A stretch of 64,000 bases of DNA from JANSWY01 sp965267245 (GCA_965267245.1 OZ253939.1:5642001-5706000), one strand, 5' to 3'. Counted from the stretch's first letter, positions 16,515 through 26,488 are shown. The notes: generated by a model from the sequence alone, not told the origin. Made by a program: numbers and translations.

Positions 16515-19418
16515 ATGTTCCATTTCAAATCATACCTCATAATTGTAGGTTTATTTTTTGCAGCATCAATTGCTTTTTCTCAGGGTTTTCTCAAAAATGT
16601 GGGAGACAAACTGAAAGACAAGGCAACTACAGCAATCAATAATGCTACTACCGAGGAAGCGCTCATAAATGTAGCCGTTTCTGCACTACAAAAGTCTTAT
16701 GCTAAAAGAGACAGTGCCTCAATGAGCCTGGCATTGTCCAGTTATGATAACGTGTCCTTTTATTCTGACCGAAAAGCTGCAGGAACTGCTTTGCGTTATA
16801 CAACCAGTTTATTGGCAGAACTAAATGACTATGAATTCGATCGGGGAGGAGGCGCCTTAAACTTTTCCGGAGACAATAGTAACAGCTATGATAACCTGTC
16901 AGACGATGAATATCAAACGCTCAAACAAGCAGAAACCTTAAATCAAAGTGGTGAGCTGAGTTACTCTTCCAGGTATTTCAATTATGCCAAAGAATCATTT
17001 GAACAGGCTTCTGAAAAATTAAGTAGTGCAACATCCCTGAAAAACTCCTTACTCAATGCTAAAGTATTGTCGAACCTTGGCATGTTGAGTCATACTCTTG
17101 GAGAGTACAATAATGCGGAAAACTATTTCAAAGAGTGTAATAGTATTTTGAGAAACTTAGAAGGTGTTGATTACCAAAAAGCAGTTACACTCAACAATGA
17201 AGCTATTCTATTAAGAGATCTTGGCGAGTTCAATGATTCCGAGGACAAATTCAAACAATCAATCAAACTGTTAGAACCAATCCAAAAGAAAGGCGATTCA
17301 AGGGCTATCGTCCAAAATAACCTGGCTATTCTTTATCAATATCTTGGAAGGTTGGATGAGTCAATTGCCATTCTTGAGGAGATCATCCTGGATAATGAGG
17401 CCAATTGGAATGAAAAATCAAACACCTATCAGAGAATAAACATCAATCTAGCATTGATCTATGAGAATGCAGGGCAAACTGAAAAAGCCGAGAATATATA
17501 TTTGAAAGCGTTAAAACTAAAAGAGAGACAAGGTAGAACACGTCAACCTGATTACGCATCGATACTGACCAATTTGTCTTCACTTTATTTGAACTCCGGT
17601 CAACTGGATAAAGATATTGAGAGTAACCTGAATAAGGCTGAACAGATATATGAAAAGGAATATGGCGAGGAACATGTGACAATTAGTTCGGTTTTGCAAG
17701 TAAAAGGTACCTATCAGCTTAAGTCTAATCAAAATGCAGCAGGTTTATCGACGCTCAAAAGAAATTATGAGCTGACCAAGAAAATTTTTGGTATAAAACA
17801 TCCTAAGGTAAACGAGAGCCGAATATTATTGGCCTATGCCAAATGGCTCAATGGTGATACACGTGGAGCCAAAACAGATTTTAAGACCTCCCTGGATCAA
17901 AACATAGACTACATCAAAAATTATTTTCCTGCGATGAGTGAAGTCGAAAAATCAAAATACTGGCAAACACTCCAGTCAGATTTTCAAATGTATTATGCTT
18001 TCGTCGCTGACAAACCAGATGTGGAAAATATCAAACAACTGATAACCTATGAAATGGTAGTGAAGGGGCTGTTACTCTCCACTTCTGGAAAAATCAGGCA
18101 ACAGATTTTGGCGAGTAATGACAGAAATCTGATCAGAAGGTACAATAGTTGGAAAGAATCAAAGACTCTGCTAGCTTATTATTACACATTATCTCCGGAA
18201 GATTTAGAAACCCAAAAAGTAAATTTGGATTCCATGGTGAGGGTGTCTAATGAACAGGAAAGATGGCTGAGTAGCAACTCCGATGTTTTCAAATCTGGTA
18301 CACAACAAAAAAGTAACTCTTATACGGAATTACAAGGCAAACTGAGTTCGACCGAAGCGCTGGTTGATGTTATCAAATACTATGACCCAAAGTCCAACAG
18401 TAATCAATATGCGGCAGTAATTATACGGTCCACTGGTCCATCGATTGTGAAAATTAATTCTGAAGAAACACTAGATGGAAGAGCTATAAAACTTTACAAA
18501 AATGCCATTATTTACAAGCAGCAGGAAGATAAATCCTATACAAGCTTTTGGAAACCTATTGCTCCAAAATTGACTGGTGTAAAAAAAGTATATGTGGTGA
18601 AAGATGGAGCTTATAACCAACTGAGTACAGGTACACTCTATAATGGTAGCAAATATTTAGCAGAGCTTTATGACTTTTCAGTTTTAACAAACCCTTCTGA
18701 ATTGATCAATATTAAATCAGCATCATCTAAGATCAGTAGTGTGTTTTTGATGGGCTCCCCGGCATTTGATTTGAAGAAGTTCACCCCCCTACCAGGGACT
18801 GAAGAGGAGGTTAAGAGTATTAAATCATTAGTAAGTCAGAATGGGCTCAGTGTGAATGCCTATTTGGAAGGAGAGGCAACAGAGAAGAATTTTGACAATG
18901 CCACTCAATACAATGTACTTCATGTAGCGACACATGGATTTTTCATTGAAAAGAAAAAGGAATCCGGTAAGCTTTCAGGTGAAAAGGTTTTGTCTGCCAA
19001 TGCCCTTGACGCGCTGATGCGTTCTGGTTTGGTACTTGCAGATAACCAAAAAAACACGACCAATGACTTGCATAAATCTGATGATGGAATGGCAACAGCT
19101 TATGAGATCAGTGCACTAGATTTTCCAAGTACCGAAATCGTAATTCTGAGTGCCTGTGAAACTGGGTTGGGTGAAATACAGACCGGCGAAGGGGTGTATG
19201 GTCTACAGAGATCTTTTCTTGTAGCAGGAGCCAATTCAGTAATCATGTCATTATGGAAAGTGGATGATACAGCCACAAAGGATTTTATGATTGCATTTTA
19301 CAAGCAGTGGCTTAGTACTGGAAATAAGTTCCTGGCATTTAATGCTGCCAAGCGGGAAATCAAAGCCAAATATGCAGAACCCTACTACTGGGGAGCTTTT
19401 GTAATGATAGAAGGCTAA
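16515..19418 (+). CDS. Exported TPR-CHAT protein (caspase-like peptidase fold)
   Basis: 967 residues. A signal peptide (MFHFKSYLIIVGLFFAA, cut near AFSQ) is followed by a tetratricopeptide repeat array at about 180-460 (repeated NNLAILYQYLGRLDES, NLALIYENAGQTEKAE and NLSSLYLNSGQ helices) and a C-terminal CHAT domain. The CHAT dyad is present: His807 in HVATHGF and Cys881 in LSACETGLG, with GVYGLQRSFLVAGANSV and SLWKVDD following as in the family. CHAT domains are caspase/separase-like cysteine peptidases, usually paired with TPR sensors. The export signal sets this one apart from the cytosolic CRISPR-linked types; no CRISPR gene is nearby. The substrate is unknown. Confidence 0.92.
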   Translation: MFHFKSYLIIVGLFFAASIAFSQGFLKNVGDKLKDKATTAINNATTEEALINVAVSALQKSYAKRDSASMSLALSSYDNVSFYSDRKAAGTALRYTTSLLAELNDYEFDRGGGALNFSGDNSNSYDNLSDDEYQTLKQAETLNQSGELSYSSRYFNYAKESFEQASEKLSSATSLKNSLLNAKVLSNLGMLSHTLGEYNNAENYFKECNSILRNLEGVDYQKAVTLNNEAILLRDLGEFNDSEDKFKQSIKLLEPIQKKGDSRAIVQNNLAILYQYLGRLDESIAILEEIILDNEANWNEKSNTYQRININLALIYENAGQTEKAENIYLKALKLKERQGRTRQPDYASILTNLSSLYLNSGQLDKDIESNLNKAEQIYEKEYGEEHVTISSVLQVKGTYQLKSNQNAAGLSTLKRNYELTKKIFGIKHPKVNESRILLAYAKWLNGDTRGAKTDFKTSLDQNIDYIKNYFPAMSEVEKSKYWQTLQSDFQMYYAFVADKPDVENIKQLITYEMVVKGLLLSTSGKIRQQILASNDRNLIRRYNSWKESKTLLAYYYTLSPEDLETQKVNLDSMVRVSNEQERWLSSNSDVFKSGTQQKSNSYTELQGKLSSTEALVDVIKYYDPKSNSNQYAAVIIRSTGPSIVKINSEETLDGRAIKLYKNAIIYKQQEDKSYTSFWKPIAPKLTGVKKVYVVKDGAYNQLSTGTLYNGSKYLAELYDFSVLTNPSELINIKSASSKISSVFLMGSPAFDLKKFTPLPGTEEEVKSIKSLVSQNGLSVNAYLEGEATEKNFDNATQYNVLHVATHGFFIEKKKESGKLSGEKVLSANALDALMRSGLVLADNQKNTTNDLHKSDDGMATAYEISALDFPSTEIVILSACETGLGEIQTGEGVYGLQRSFLVAGANSVIMSLWKVDDTATKDFMIAFYKQWLSTGNKFLAFNAAKREIKAKYAEPYYWGAFVMIEG

Positions 19419-19468
19419 TTTGACTTCAACACGACATTTTCAAATATCAAATTACCTTTTACAACAAA

Positions 19469-19492
19469 ATTCCGTATAAACATGGACGGAAT
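19469..19492 (+). promoter_or_regulatory. Small inverted repeat in the leader of the cyclase-like gene
   Basis: ATTCCGT (19469-19475) and ACGGAAT (19486-19492) form a 7-bp inverted repeat ending 17 nt before the ATG at 19510. It could be a leader hairpin or an operator. Confidence 0.25.
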
Positions 19493-19509
19493 AACATCAG
19501 AGGTTTAGC

Positions 19510-20637
19510 ATGTCGAAATCCAATACCCTGCTTTTTCTACCAGATATCAGTGGGTTTACAAAATTTGTCAATGAAACTGACATAGATCATAGTCAGCACA
19601 TAATCCAGGAATTATTGGAGGTGATGCTTGATGCCAATTCTAATAGAATGGAAGTTGCAGAAATTGAAGGAGATGCCATTTTCTTCTATTCGGATAAGGA
19701 ATTTCCAGCCCTCGAGGTTGACAATCTGGCTCAGGACATATTTTTGGCTTTTCATTCCCATATAAAACAATACCATAAACAAAGAATCTGTAATTGTGGA
19801 GCATGTAGTAGTGCAGTAAATCTCAAATTGAAGTTCATAGTTCACAGTGGGGAAGTTGGGTTTATCAATATCAATAAAACCTTGAAAAAACCACATGGGA
19901 AAGAGGTGGTGGTAGCACATAGGTTGCTGAAGAATAAAATAGGTCATAGTCAGTATATCCTGTATTCTGATCAATATCGTGCCCATTATGGTATGGATGA
20001 AAATGCAACTACATTATTGGAATCCGGTAATCTTCAAATCAACGAAATTGGGACCATCGGTTTCAAATATACCCTCATCGATTCCTGGGAATCTAAAGTC
20101 AAAATTGAGGATGGTCAGGCACTGGGGTATAAAAGTGCAAAACCTGTCGTTCAGGAAGTTTTGATCACCGATACTTTGCCAAATATCTATCAGTTGATTT
20201 CAGATTTTAAATACCGATCACTATGGAATGAGGAGGCGATTAGCATTGAATACGATTCTCAAAAATTAAATAGACTGGGAACTGAGCATTACTGTATTGT
20301 CAATAAAGAGAAACTGTCTTTCGAAACTGTCACGCAATCCTTTGATAACAACCCCTATGTTTATGGTGAGAAATTGAAAAACAGTAAATTATTCAAAGAT
20401 TTTGCGAATTACTTTCTACTGGCAGAAATTGATGAATCTACTACCAGAGTAAGGATGGAGTTTCATTTAAAGTCCAGGTCATTCTTTCAGTCCTTAATGG
20501 CGCCTATGTTTAAAAGGAAAATCAGTAAGAAAATGGTGTCAACATTAAACAAAATCAAAGAGATAAGTGAATCACAAGATATAAATCGCTTCAATGATTC
20601 AAGAGGTATATCTGAGAAAGCGCAAATGACTGCTTGA
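19510..20637 (+). CDS. DUF2652 (class III cyclase-like) and SRPBCC fusion protein
   Basis: 375 residues without signal peptide. The N-terminal half resembles the catalytic core of class III nucleotidyl cyclases: PDISGFT places an Asp at residue 12, IEGDAIFF another at D55, a 43-residue spacing close to the two metal-binding aspartates of true cyclases, and IVHSGEVGF matches the following strand. A CNCGAC cluster is inserted at about 93-98. Residues about 215-355 look like an SRPBCC/START-like ligand-binding domain (VLITDTLPNIYQLISDF). It may make or bind a nucleotide under control of a hydrophobic ligand; that is inference. It follows the TPR-CHAT gene after 91 bp on the same strand. Confidence 0.75.
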   Translation: MSKSNTLLFLPDISGFTKFVNETDIDHSQHIIQELLEVMLDANSNRMEVAEIEGDAIFFYSDKEFPALEVDNLAQDIFLAFHSHIKQYHKQRICNCGACSSAVNLKLKFIVHSGEVGFININKTLKKPHGKEVVVAHRLLKNKIGHSQYILYSDQYRAHYGMDENATTLLESGNLQINEIGTIGFKYTLIDSWESKVKIEDGQALGYKSAKPVVQEVLITDTLPNIYQLISDFKYRSLWNEEAISIEYDSQKLNRLGTEHYCIVNKEKLSFETVTQSFDNNPYVYGEKLKNSKLFKDFANYFLLAEIDESTTRVRMEFHLKSRSFFQSLMAPMFKRKISKKMVSTLNKIKEISESQDINRFNDSRGISEKAQMTA

Positions 20638-20695
20638 CAATTAATACCGTTTATATAAATTATTTTAACGCCTAGCTTCATATTTATTATTTTCA

Positions 20696-20716
20696 CGGTT
20701 CACTTTAAACGAACCG
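20696..20716 (+). promoter_or_regulatory. Inverted repeat CGGTTC-N9-GAACCG before the amidohydrolase gene
   Basis: Perfect 6-bp arms, GC-richer than the surroundings, ending 9 nt before the ATG at 20726. It may be an operator or a leader hairpin that touches ribosome access. Confidence 0.3.
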
Positions 20717-20725
20717 ATCTTTAGT

Positions 20726-23700
20726 ATGAAGCAACTATCATTGATGCTGATGTTATTGGTGTTCCTTACATCGGCAGTAATGGGGCAGGAGACATTTCCC
20801 AAGAATGGCCCTCACGATAAAAGACCTCAGATTTATGCATTTACAAATGCAACAATTTTTACAGATTATAAAACCCGTGTTCAAAATGCCTCGCTTGTAA
20901 TCAAAGAAGGAAAAGTTATTTCAGTTGGTGCTGGAGTTTCAATACCTAAAGGTGCCATCGTAAAGGACCTGAATGGAAAATACATATACCCTTCCTGGGT
21001 GGAGCCTTTTGGCAACTACGGTTTACCGTCTGCTCCCAAAAGCACTTCGAGCTGGACAGATCCACCGCAATTCGAATCTAAGATACAAGGTCCCTATGGA
21101 TGGAATGAGAATATTTTGGCAGAGTACAATGCAGCAGAAAATTTCAGTGTAAAATCCAAAGACGCAGAATCTTTGAAGAAACTGGGGTTTGGGGCAGTAA
21201 ATGCTGTTATGCAGAATGGAATTATTCGTGGCACATCCACCCTGGTCACACTTGCTGAAGTTCCTGAACAAGAAGCCATTTTGAAAGAGCAGGCATCCCT
21301 GAACATGTCTTTCAAAAATGCAGCCACTTCTCAGGAATATCCTAATTCCAATATGGGTAGAGTCGCATTGATACGACAGACCTATTATGATGCGGAATGG
21401 TATCAATCAGGAAAGAACACCAAGCAGAAGAACCTCTCTCTTGAGGCCTTCAATCGCGCAAAAAACCTACCTGTTATTTTTGAAGTAAATGACAAATTCA
21501 AAGCTATATTGGCAGATCAGATTGGTGATGAGTTTAAGAGTCAATACATTATAAAGGGTGCCGGAGACGAATATCAACGCATTGGAGCAATTAAACAAAC
21601 CGAGGCTGCCTATATCCTTCCTTTAAATTTTCCAGATGCATATGATGTAGAGGACCCATATGCTGCTTTAGACATTAGCCTTGAGCAGATGAAGCATTGG
21701 GAGATGGCACCAGCTAATCCAAAAATACTCTCCGAAAACCAAATAGCAATTGCCTTTACCGCAGATGGTCTCAAGAAGTCCGAGGACTATTTGAAAAATA
21801 TCAAAAAAGCTATTGAGTACGGGTTGTCAGAAACGAATGCATTAAAGGCCATGACATACACACCTGCTCAATTGATTGGAGCATCTAATATAATTGGTAG
21901 CCTGAAAAATGGCATGCAAGCCAATTTCATCATTACCTCAGGAAATGTGTTTGATGACGAAACCGTTTTTTATGAAAACTGGGTCATGGGTCAAAAAAAT
22001 CAGATTACCGACCAGAATATGCCAGACTTTTCAGGAAAATATGACCTGAAGGTCGGTGAAGATGCTTACCAAATGTCAGTATCTGGTATAGTTGGAAAGC
22101 AGAAAGTTGAGATTAAATCAAATGATACGACAAAACTCAAGTCAAAGGCAAGTTTTGAAATCGATAACATTAAGCTAAGTTTCAGCACGGGTGAAGAAGC
22201 CGATGGTGACATTCGCCTGACTGGATGGAAAGTTGATAACGGCTTTGAGGGAACTGGTCAGTCACCAGAAGGAATCTGGTTGAAATGGTTAGCCACAAGA
22301 ACTGGTGATTTAGAGAAAGATTCTGAGAAAGTTGATGAGGATGAGGCCAAAGAGGAGAGTAAACCTGAAATAGGAAATATTATTTATCCATTTGTAGCTT
22401 ATGGGAATGAGCAAATCCCACAACAAGAAACATTGTTGTTTAAAAACGCCACTGTTTGGACCAATGAATCAGATGGAATCCTTGAAAAAGCTGATGTCCT
22501 GATCCAAAATGGGAAAATAGCCCAGGTTGGATCAAATTTATCTGTGCCAGGAGCAACAGTAATTGATGCATCAGGAAAGCACCTGACAAGTGGCATAATT
22601 GATGAACATTCTCACATTGCTTTAGGAAGAGCCAATGAAGGTTCTCATGCTGTAACTGCAGAAGTGAGGATGGGTGATGCGGTAAATCCGGATGATGTGA
22701 ATATTTACAGACATTTATCAGGAGGTGTAACTGCAGCGCAATTGCTTCATGGCTCGGCCAATCCTGTAGGAGGACAATCGGCCCTTGTGAAATTTAGATG
22801 GGGTGGAACGGTGGAAGATATGAAGATCAAAGGTGCTGACCGCTACATCAAGTTTGCTCTTGGAGAAAACGTAAAACAATCCAATTGGGGTGATAACCAA
22901 ACGTCCAGGTATCCACAAACCAGAATGGGAGTAGAACAGGTTTTCATGGATGCATTTACCCGTGCGAAAACGTATGACCAGGAATGGAAGAAGTACAATT
23001 CCTTATCGGCCAAGGCAAAAAAAACAGCGACAAAACCCAGAAGAGATCTTCAATTGGAGGCGCTGGCAGAAATAATCAATAGTGAACGATTCATTACCTG
23101 TCACTCATATGTGCAGTCTGAAATCAACATGTTGATGAAAGTGGCAGAAGCATTTGATTTCAACATCAATACTTTTACTCATATTCTGGAAGGTTATAAA
23201 GTAGCAGATAAAATGCTCGAGCATGGTGCCGGTGGATCGACCTTCTCAGATTGGTGGGCTTACAAGTTTGAAGTGAGAGAAGCCATCCCATATAATGCTG
23301 CACTTATGAATATGGTAGGTGTAACTGTGGCAATCAACTCAGACGATGCGGAGATGGCGAGAAGGCTTAATCAGGAAGCGGCAAAAGTGGTTAAATATGG
23401 TGCTATTTCTGAAGAGGAGGCCTGGAAAATGGTCACTTTAAATCCTGCAAAGCTTTTACACCTGGATCATAGAATGGGAAGTATAAAAGTAGGTAAGGAT
23501 GCAGATATTGTGTTGTGGAGTGATCACCCATTATCCATTTATGCCAAGGCAGAGAAGACCATTATAGACGGTAAGGTGTACTTTGATATTGAAAAAGACC
23601 AGGCAATGAGAGAGACCATTGCTAAAGAACGCATCAGACTCATCAATAAAATGAGAGATGACAAGAAGAGTGGTAAACCTACCAGGAAACCATCTCCAAA

Positions 23701-23758
23701 ATACCATCACTTGTGGCATTGTGAGGATATAGCAACCGATTTAATTTCAAATGACTAG
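20726..23758 (+). CDS. Exported tandem amidohydrolase (N-domain degenerate, C-domain active-looking)
   Basis: 1010 residues with signal peptide (MKQLSLMLMLLVFLTSAVMG). Two imidazolonepropionase-like amidohydrolase modules are joined by an acidic linker near residue 540 (EKDSEKVDEDEAKEE). In the second, metal ligands are visible: His628 and His630 (DEHSH), later TCHSY, FTHILEG and the Asp in INSDDAE, ending with the family signature GSIKVGKDADIVLW. In the first module the HxH position reads EPFGNYG, so it should not bind the metal pair. The protein likely hydrolyses a peptide-like or cyclic amide substrate in the periplasm. It is followed 19 bp later by a third amidohydrolase-fold gene, probably in the same operon. 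Confidence 0.88.
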   Translation: MKQLSLMLMLLVFLTSAVMGQETFPKNGPHDKRPQIYAFTNATIFTDYKTRVQNASLVIKEGKVISVGAGVSIPKGAIVKDLNGKYIYPSWVEPFGNYGLPSAPKSTSSWTDPPQFESKIQGPYGWNENILAEYNAAENFSVKSKDAESLKKLGFGAVNAVMQNGIIRGTSTLVTLAEVPEQEAILKEQASLNMSFKNAATSQEYPNSNMGRVALIRQTYYDAEWYQSGKNTKQKNLSLEAFNRAKNLPVIFEVNDKFKAILADQIGDEFKSQYIIKGAGDEYQRIGAIKQTEAAYILPLNFPDAYDVEDPYAALDISLEQMKHWEMAPANPKILSENQIAIAFTADGLKKSEDYLKNIKKAIEYGLSETNALKAMTYTPAQLIGASNIIGSLKNGMQANFIITSGNVFDDETVFYENWVMGQKNQITDQNMPDFSGKYDLKVGEDAYQMSVSGIVGKQKVEIKSNDTTKLKSKASFEIDNIKLSFSTGEEADGDIRLTGWKVDNGFEGTGQSPEGIWLKWLATRTGDLEKDSEKVDEDEAKEESKPEIGNIIYPFVAYGNEQIPQQETLLFKNATVWTNESDGILEKADVLIQNGKIAQVGSNLSVPGATVIDASGKHLTSGIIDEHSHIALGRANEGSHAVTAEVRMGDAVNPDDVNIYRHLSGGVTAAQLLHGSANPVGGQSALVKFRWGGTVEDMKIKGADRYIKFALGENVKQSNWGDNQTSRYPQTRMGVEQVFMDAFTRAKTYDQEWKKYNSLSAKAKKTATKPRRDLQLEALAEIINSERFITCHSYVQSEINMLMKVAEAFDFNINTFTHILEGYKVADKMLEHGAGGSTFSDWWAYKFEVREAIPYNAALMNMVGVTVAINSDDAEMARRLNQEAAKVVKYGAISEEEAWKMVTLNPAKLLHLDHRMGSIKVGKDADIVLWSDHPLSIYAKAEKTIIDGKVYFDIEKDQAMRETIAKERIRLINKMRDDKKSGKPTRKPSPKYHHLWHCEDIATDLISND

Positions 23759-23777
23759 GCTAAAATTGATAGAAAAG

Positions 23778-25073
23778 ATGAAAAAGTTATTGACCATAAT
23801 AATGCTTGTGATATCCGGCCTGGTTCATGCCCAGGTTCCCGAGCCAGCTACCCCACAAAAAGGATCAATCCTTCTTAGAAATGGTGTGGCGCATCTTGGA
23901 AATGGAGAAATCATTGAGAATGCATTTATTTCAATTATTGATGGAAAAATAGGTGTGTGTGCTGATGCGAGATTGGTTCGGATGGATATTTCCCAATTTG
24001 ATGAAGTGTTTGATGTGAGTGGAAAGCATATTTATCCTGGATTGATCTTACCAAATAGTATTGTAGGTCTTTCTGAAATAGATGCTGTTCGTGCCACATT
24101 GGATTACAGTGAAGTAGGAGGGATGAACCCAAATGTCAGGTCACTGATTGCATACAATACAGATTCGGAATTGATCCCAACCTATAAATTCAATGGAATT
24201 TTGATTGCTCAGGCAATTCCTACATCAGGGAGAATATCAGGAACTTCCTCCATTATGAAACTAGATGGCTGGAACTGGGAAGATGCGGCTTACAAAACTG
24301 ATGATGGGGTACACCTTAATTGGCCTTCCAAACGACTTGGAGCAAGGTGGTGGTTAGGTGAGACAGAGCCAAAGGATAATGAAAAGTATGATGAGCAGGT
24401 AGAGGAAGTTACAAATATCTTCAATGATGCCAAGTCTTATGGAAATTTATCCGCCAGGGAGCCAAATCTTAAATTAGCAGCACTGCAGGGTGTTCTTGAT
24501 GGATCTCAACAACTTTTCATTCACGTGAATAAAAGAGATGAGATCATTGAAAGTATTCAATGGGCCGTTCAGATGGGGATCAAAAAATATGTGCTGGTAG
24601 GAGCAAGAGATGCATATTATGCTATTGATTTCATTAAAAAGAATAATGTACCTGTTTTACTAACGGATGTACACAGAATTCCATCCCGACCAGAGGAGGA
24701 TGTTGACTTGTCCTATAAGCTCCCCGGTATGTTGCACAAGGAAGGAGTATTAGTAGGATTAACTTATTCAAATGGGATGCCATCCAACGCTAGAAATCTC
24801 CCATTTTATGCAGGAACAGCTGCAGCACATGGTCTGGAGAAAGAGGAAGCACTTAAATTTGTAACTTCTAATACAGCCAAAATCCTGGGGATTGATAAAA
24901 TGACAGGAACAATAGAAGGAGGTAAAGATGCGAATATCGTAATCTCTACTGGAGACCTCCTGGACATGCGCACCAATAACATAGAAATGGCATTTATACA
25001 GGGAAGGAGATTGAACCTGGAAGGTAAGCAACAAGTATTATATAAACGGTTTCAGAAAAAGTATTCAGAATAA
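23778..25073 (+). CDS. Exported amidohydrolase-like protein lacking the HxH metal site
   Basis: 431 residues from the ATG at 23778, which opens directly with a signal peptide (MKKLLTIIMLVISGLVHAQ); an ATG at 23751 would overlap the previous gene by 8 bp and add nine residues. It has the composite beta-sandwich edges of amidohydrolases (ISIIDGKIGVC, ILGIDKMTGTIEGGKDANIVI), but the strand that should carry PGxIDxHxH reads YPGLILPNSIVGL. The metal centre is therefore probably absent, as in the first half of the preceding protein. It is likely co-transcribed and possibly a structural partner of that protein. A terminator follows. Confidence 0.85.
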   Translation: MKKLLTIIMLVISGLVHAQVPEPATPQKGSILLRNGVAHLGNGEIIENAFISIIDGKIGVCADARLVRMDISQFDEVFDVSGKHIYPGLILPNSIVGLSEIDAVRATLDYSEVGGMNPNVRSLIAYNTDSELIPTYKFNGILIAQAIPTSGRISGTSSIMKLDGWNWEDAAYKTDDGVHLNWPSKRLGARWWLGETEPKDNEKYDEQVEEVTNIFNDAKSYGNLSAREPNLKLAALQGVLDGSQQLFIHVNKRDEIIESIQWAVQMGIKKYVLVGARDAYYAIDFIKKNNVPVLLTDVHRIPSRPEEDVDLSYKLPGMLHKEGVLVGLTYSNGMPSNARNLPFYAGTAAAHGLEKEEALKFVTSNTAKILGIDKMTGTIEGGKDANIVISTGDLLDMRTNNIEMAFIQGRRLNLEGKQQVLYKRFQKKYSE

Positions 25074-25083
25074 ACATTTTCTA

Positions 25084-25113
25084 AACGGGGGTTGATTTCA
25101 ATTCCCGTTTTTT
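25084..25113 (+). terminator. Terminator after the amidohydrolase pair
   Basis: AACGGG / CCCGTT stem (25084-25089 / 25104-25109), extended inside by TTGA/TCAA and G-T pairs, followed by a run of six T. Confidence 0.8.
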
Positions 25114-25204
25114 GTTTCAATTTCCCATCATTGATTGTTTTTTCTTTATCTTAATGACAGTTACCAAACTGTTTAGTTAAAACCTCAGCACAATTACCGT
25201 CCAC

Positions 25205-26488
25205 ATGCGAAACAATCTATTATTCCTGATTTTGGTGGTTCCTCTTGTCACCTTCGGTCAGTTATCTCAGGTCGAGCGTCAAATTTTACAACGAGTAGAG
25301 TCGCTTGACGTTATGTCTAAATCATTTTTGGAGCAAAATGTCAATATCAACAGTGGTACGCTCAATATTGAAGGTGTCAAAGCTACTGGAGCAATGTATG
25401 ATACAGCATTCGCATCCATTGGGTTTATTACAGATTGGTATGATATGCCAGACTCAATAAACCGTGCAGGACACTTGTTTGCTGAAAGAATTGGGACCAA
25501 AGGAAAAAGAATCCTGCTCATCGGTCACCTGGACACTGTATTTGACAGAGACAGCCCATTTCAGACTTATAAAGTAGAAGGAGATAAAGCATATGGACCA
25601 GGCGTAAGTGACATGAAAGGTGGCAATGTGATCATTCTTTTTGCACTAAAGGCACTATATGATCTTGGATTACTGGACAGTACACAAATCGTTGTAGCCC
25701 TACATGGTGACGAGGAAAGTAGTGGCACTCCCAAAAGTATCAGTAGGAAACATTTAATCAGTGCTGCAATGAGAAGTGACATTGCTTTGGCTTTTGAACC
25801 TGCCATTGGATTTTCTTATGCGACTGTGGCGAGAAGAGGTTCGAGCGATTGGGAACTGGAGGTGACAGGAAGGCAAGCACATTCTTTGGCAATTTTTAGT
25901 GATGACGTAGGTGCAGGAGCTGTTTTTGAAGCTTCCAGGATATTACATGAGTTCTACAAGGAACTTAGTGATGTAGAATTACTGACCTTTAATCCCGGTT
26001 TAATGGGAGGAGGAACAAGAGTTACTTATGATGACAAAACATCTAGAATTGATGTCTATGGTAAAACCAATATTGTGAGCCAGAAAGTGTTTGTAAAAGG
26101 TGGATTAAGGTTTATCTCTGAGGATCAAAAAGACATGGCACGGTTAAAAATGAAGTCTATCGTCATGCGGGGGAATTTACCTCACACTTCTGCTGAAATA
26201 AGGTTTAAGGACAGTTATCCTGCCATGTCGCCTACAGATGGTAATATGGCTTTATTAGCCAATTTGAATGATGTTCATATGGATCTTGGGTTGAGAGAAG
26301 TGAAACCATTTGATCCTGGAATGAGAGGAGCGGCAGACATTTCATTCATTGCACAATACGTAGATGGGTTGGATGGCCTTGGGGCAATGGGTGGTTATTC
26401 TCATTCACCTAAAGAATTTATGGATTTGGAGTCTTTCAATATGTTAATCAAAAGAACAGCTATATTTATTTACAGATTAACCCGATAG
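25205..26488 (+). CDS. Exported M20 family metallopeptidase (carboxypeptidase G2-like)
   Basis: 427 residues with signal peptide (MRNNLLFLILVVPLVTFGQ). The M20 dizinc site is intact: His108 and Asp110 in GHLDTVF, bridging Asp136 in GVSDMKGG, general base Glu170 and ligand Glu171 in HGDEESSG, and a late HSPKEF His. The lid/dimerisation domain occupies roughly residues 215-330. The family removes C-terminal residues or hydrolyses dipeptides and folate-like amides. With the amidohydrolases upstream it fits a periplasmic peptide-scavenging cluster, although a terminator separates them. Confidence 0.93.
   Translation: MRNNLLFLILVVPLVTFGQLSQVERQILQRVESLDVMSKSFLEQNVNINSGTLNIEGVKATGAMYDTAFASIGFITDWYDMPDSINRAGHLFAERIGTKGKRILLIGHLDTVFDRDSPFQTYKVEGDKAYGPGVSDMKGGNVIILFALKALYDLGLLDSTQIVVALHGDEESSGTPKSISRKHLISAAMRSDIALAFEPAIGFSYATVARRGSSDWELEVTGRQAHSLAIFSDDVGAGAVFEASRILHEFYKELSDVELLTFNPGLMGGGTRVTYDDKTSRIDVYGKTNIVSQKVFVKGGLRFISEDQKDMARLKMKSIVMRGNLPHTSAEIRFKDSYPAMSPTDGNMALLANLNDVHMDLGLREVKPFDPGMRGAADISFIAQYVDGLDGLGAMGGYSHSPKEFMDLESFNMLIKRTAIFIYRLTR

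Noticed and set aside
19482..19508. Eight-codon upstream ORF before the cyclase-like gene
   Set aside because: No biased codons and no attenuator structure beyond a 7-bp inverted repeat; likely chance.
16515..20637. Craspase-like CRISPR effector system (TPR-CHAT)
   Set aside because: No Cas gene, repeat array or RAMP protein in the window, and the CHAT protein carries an export signal.
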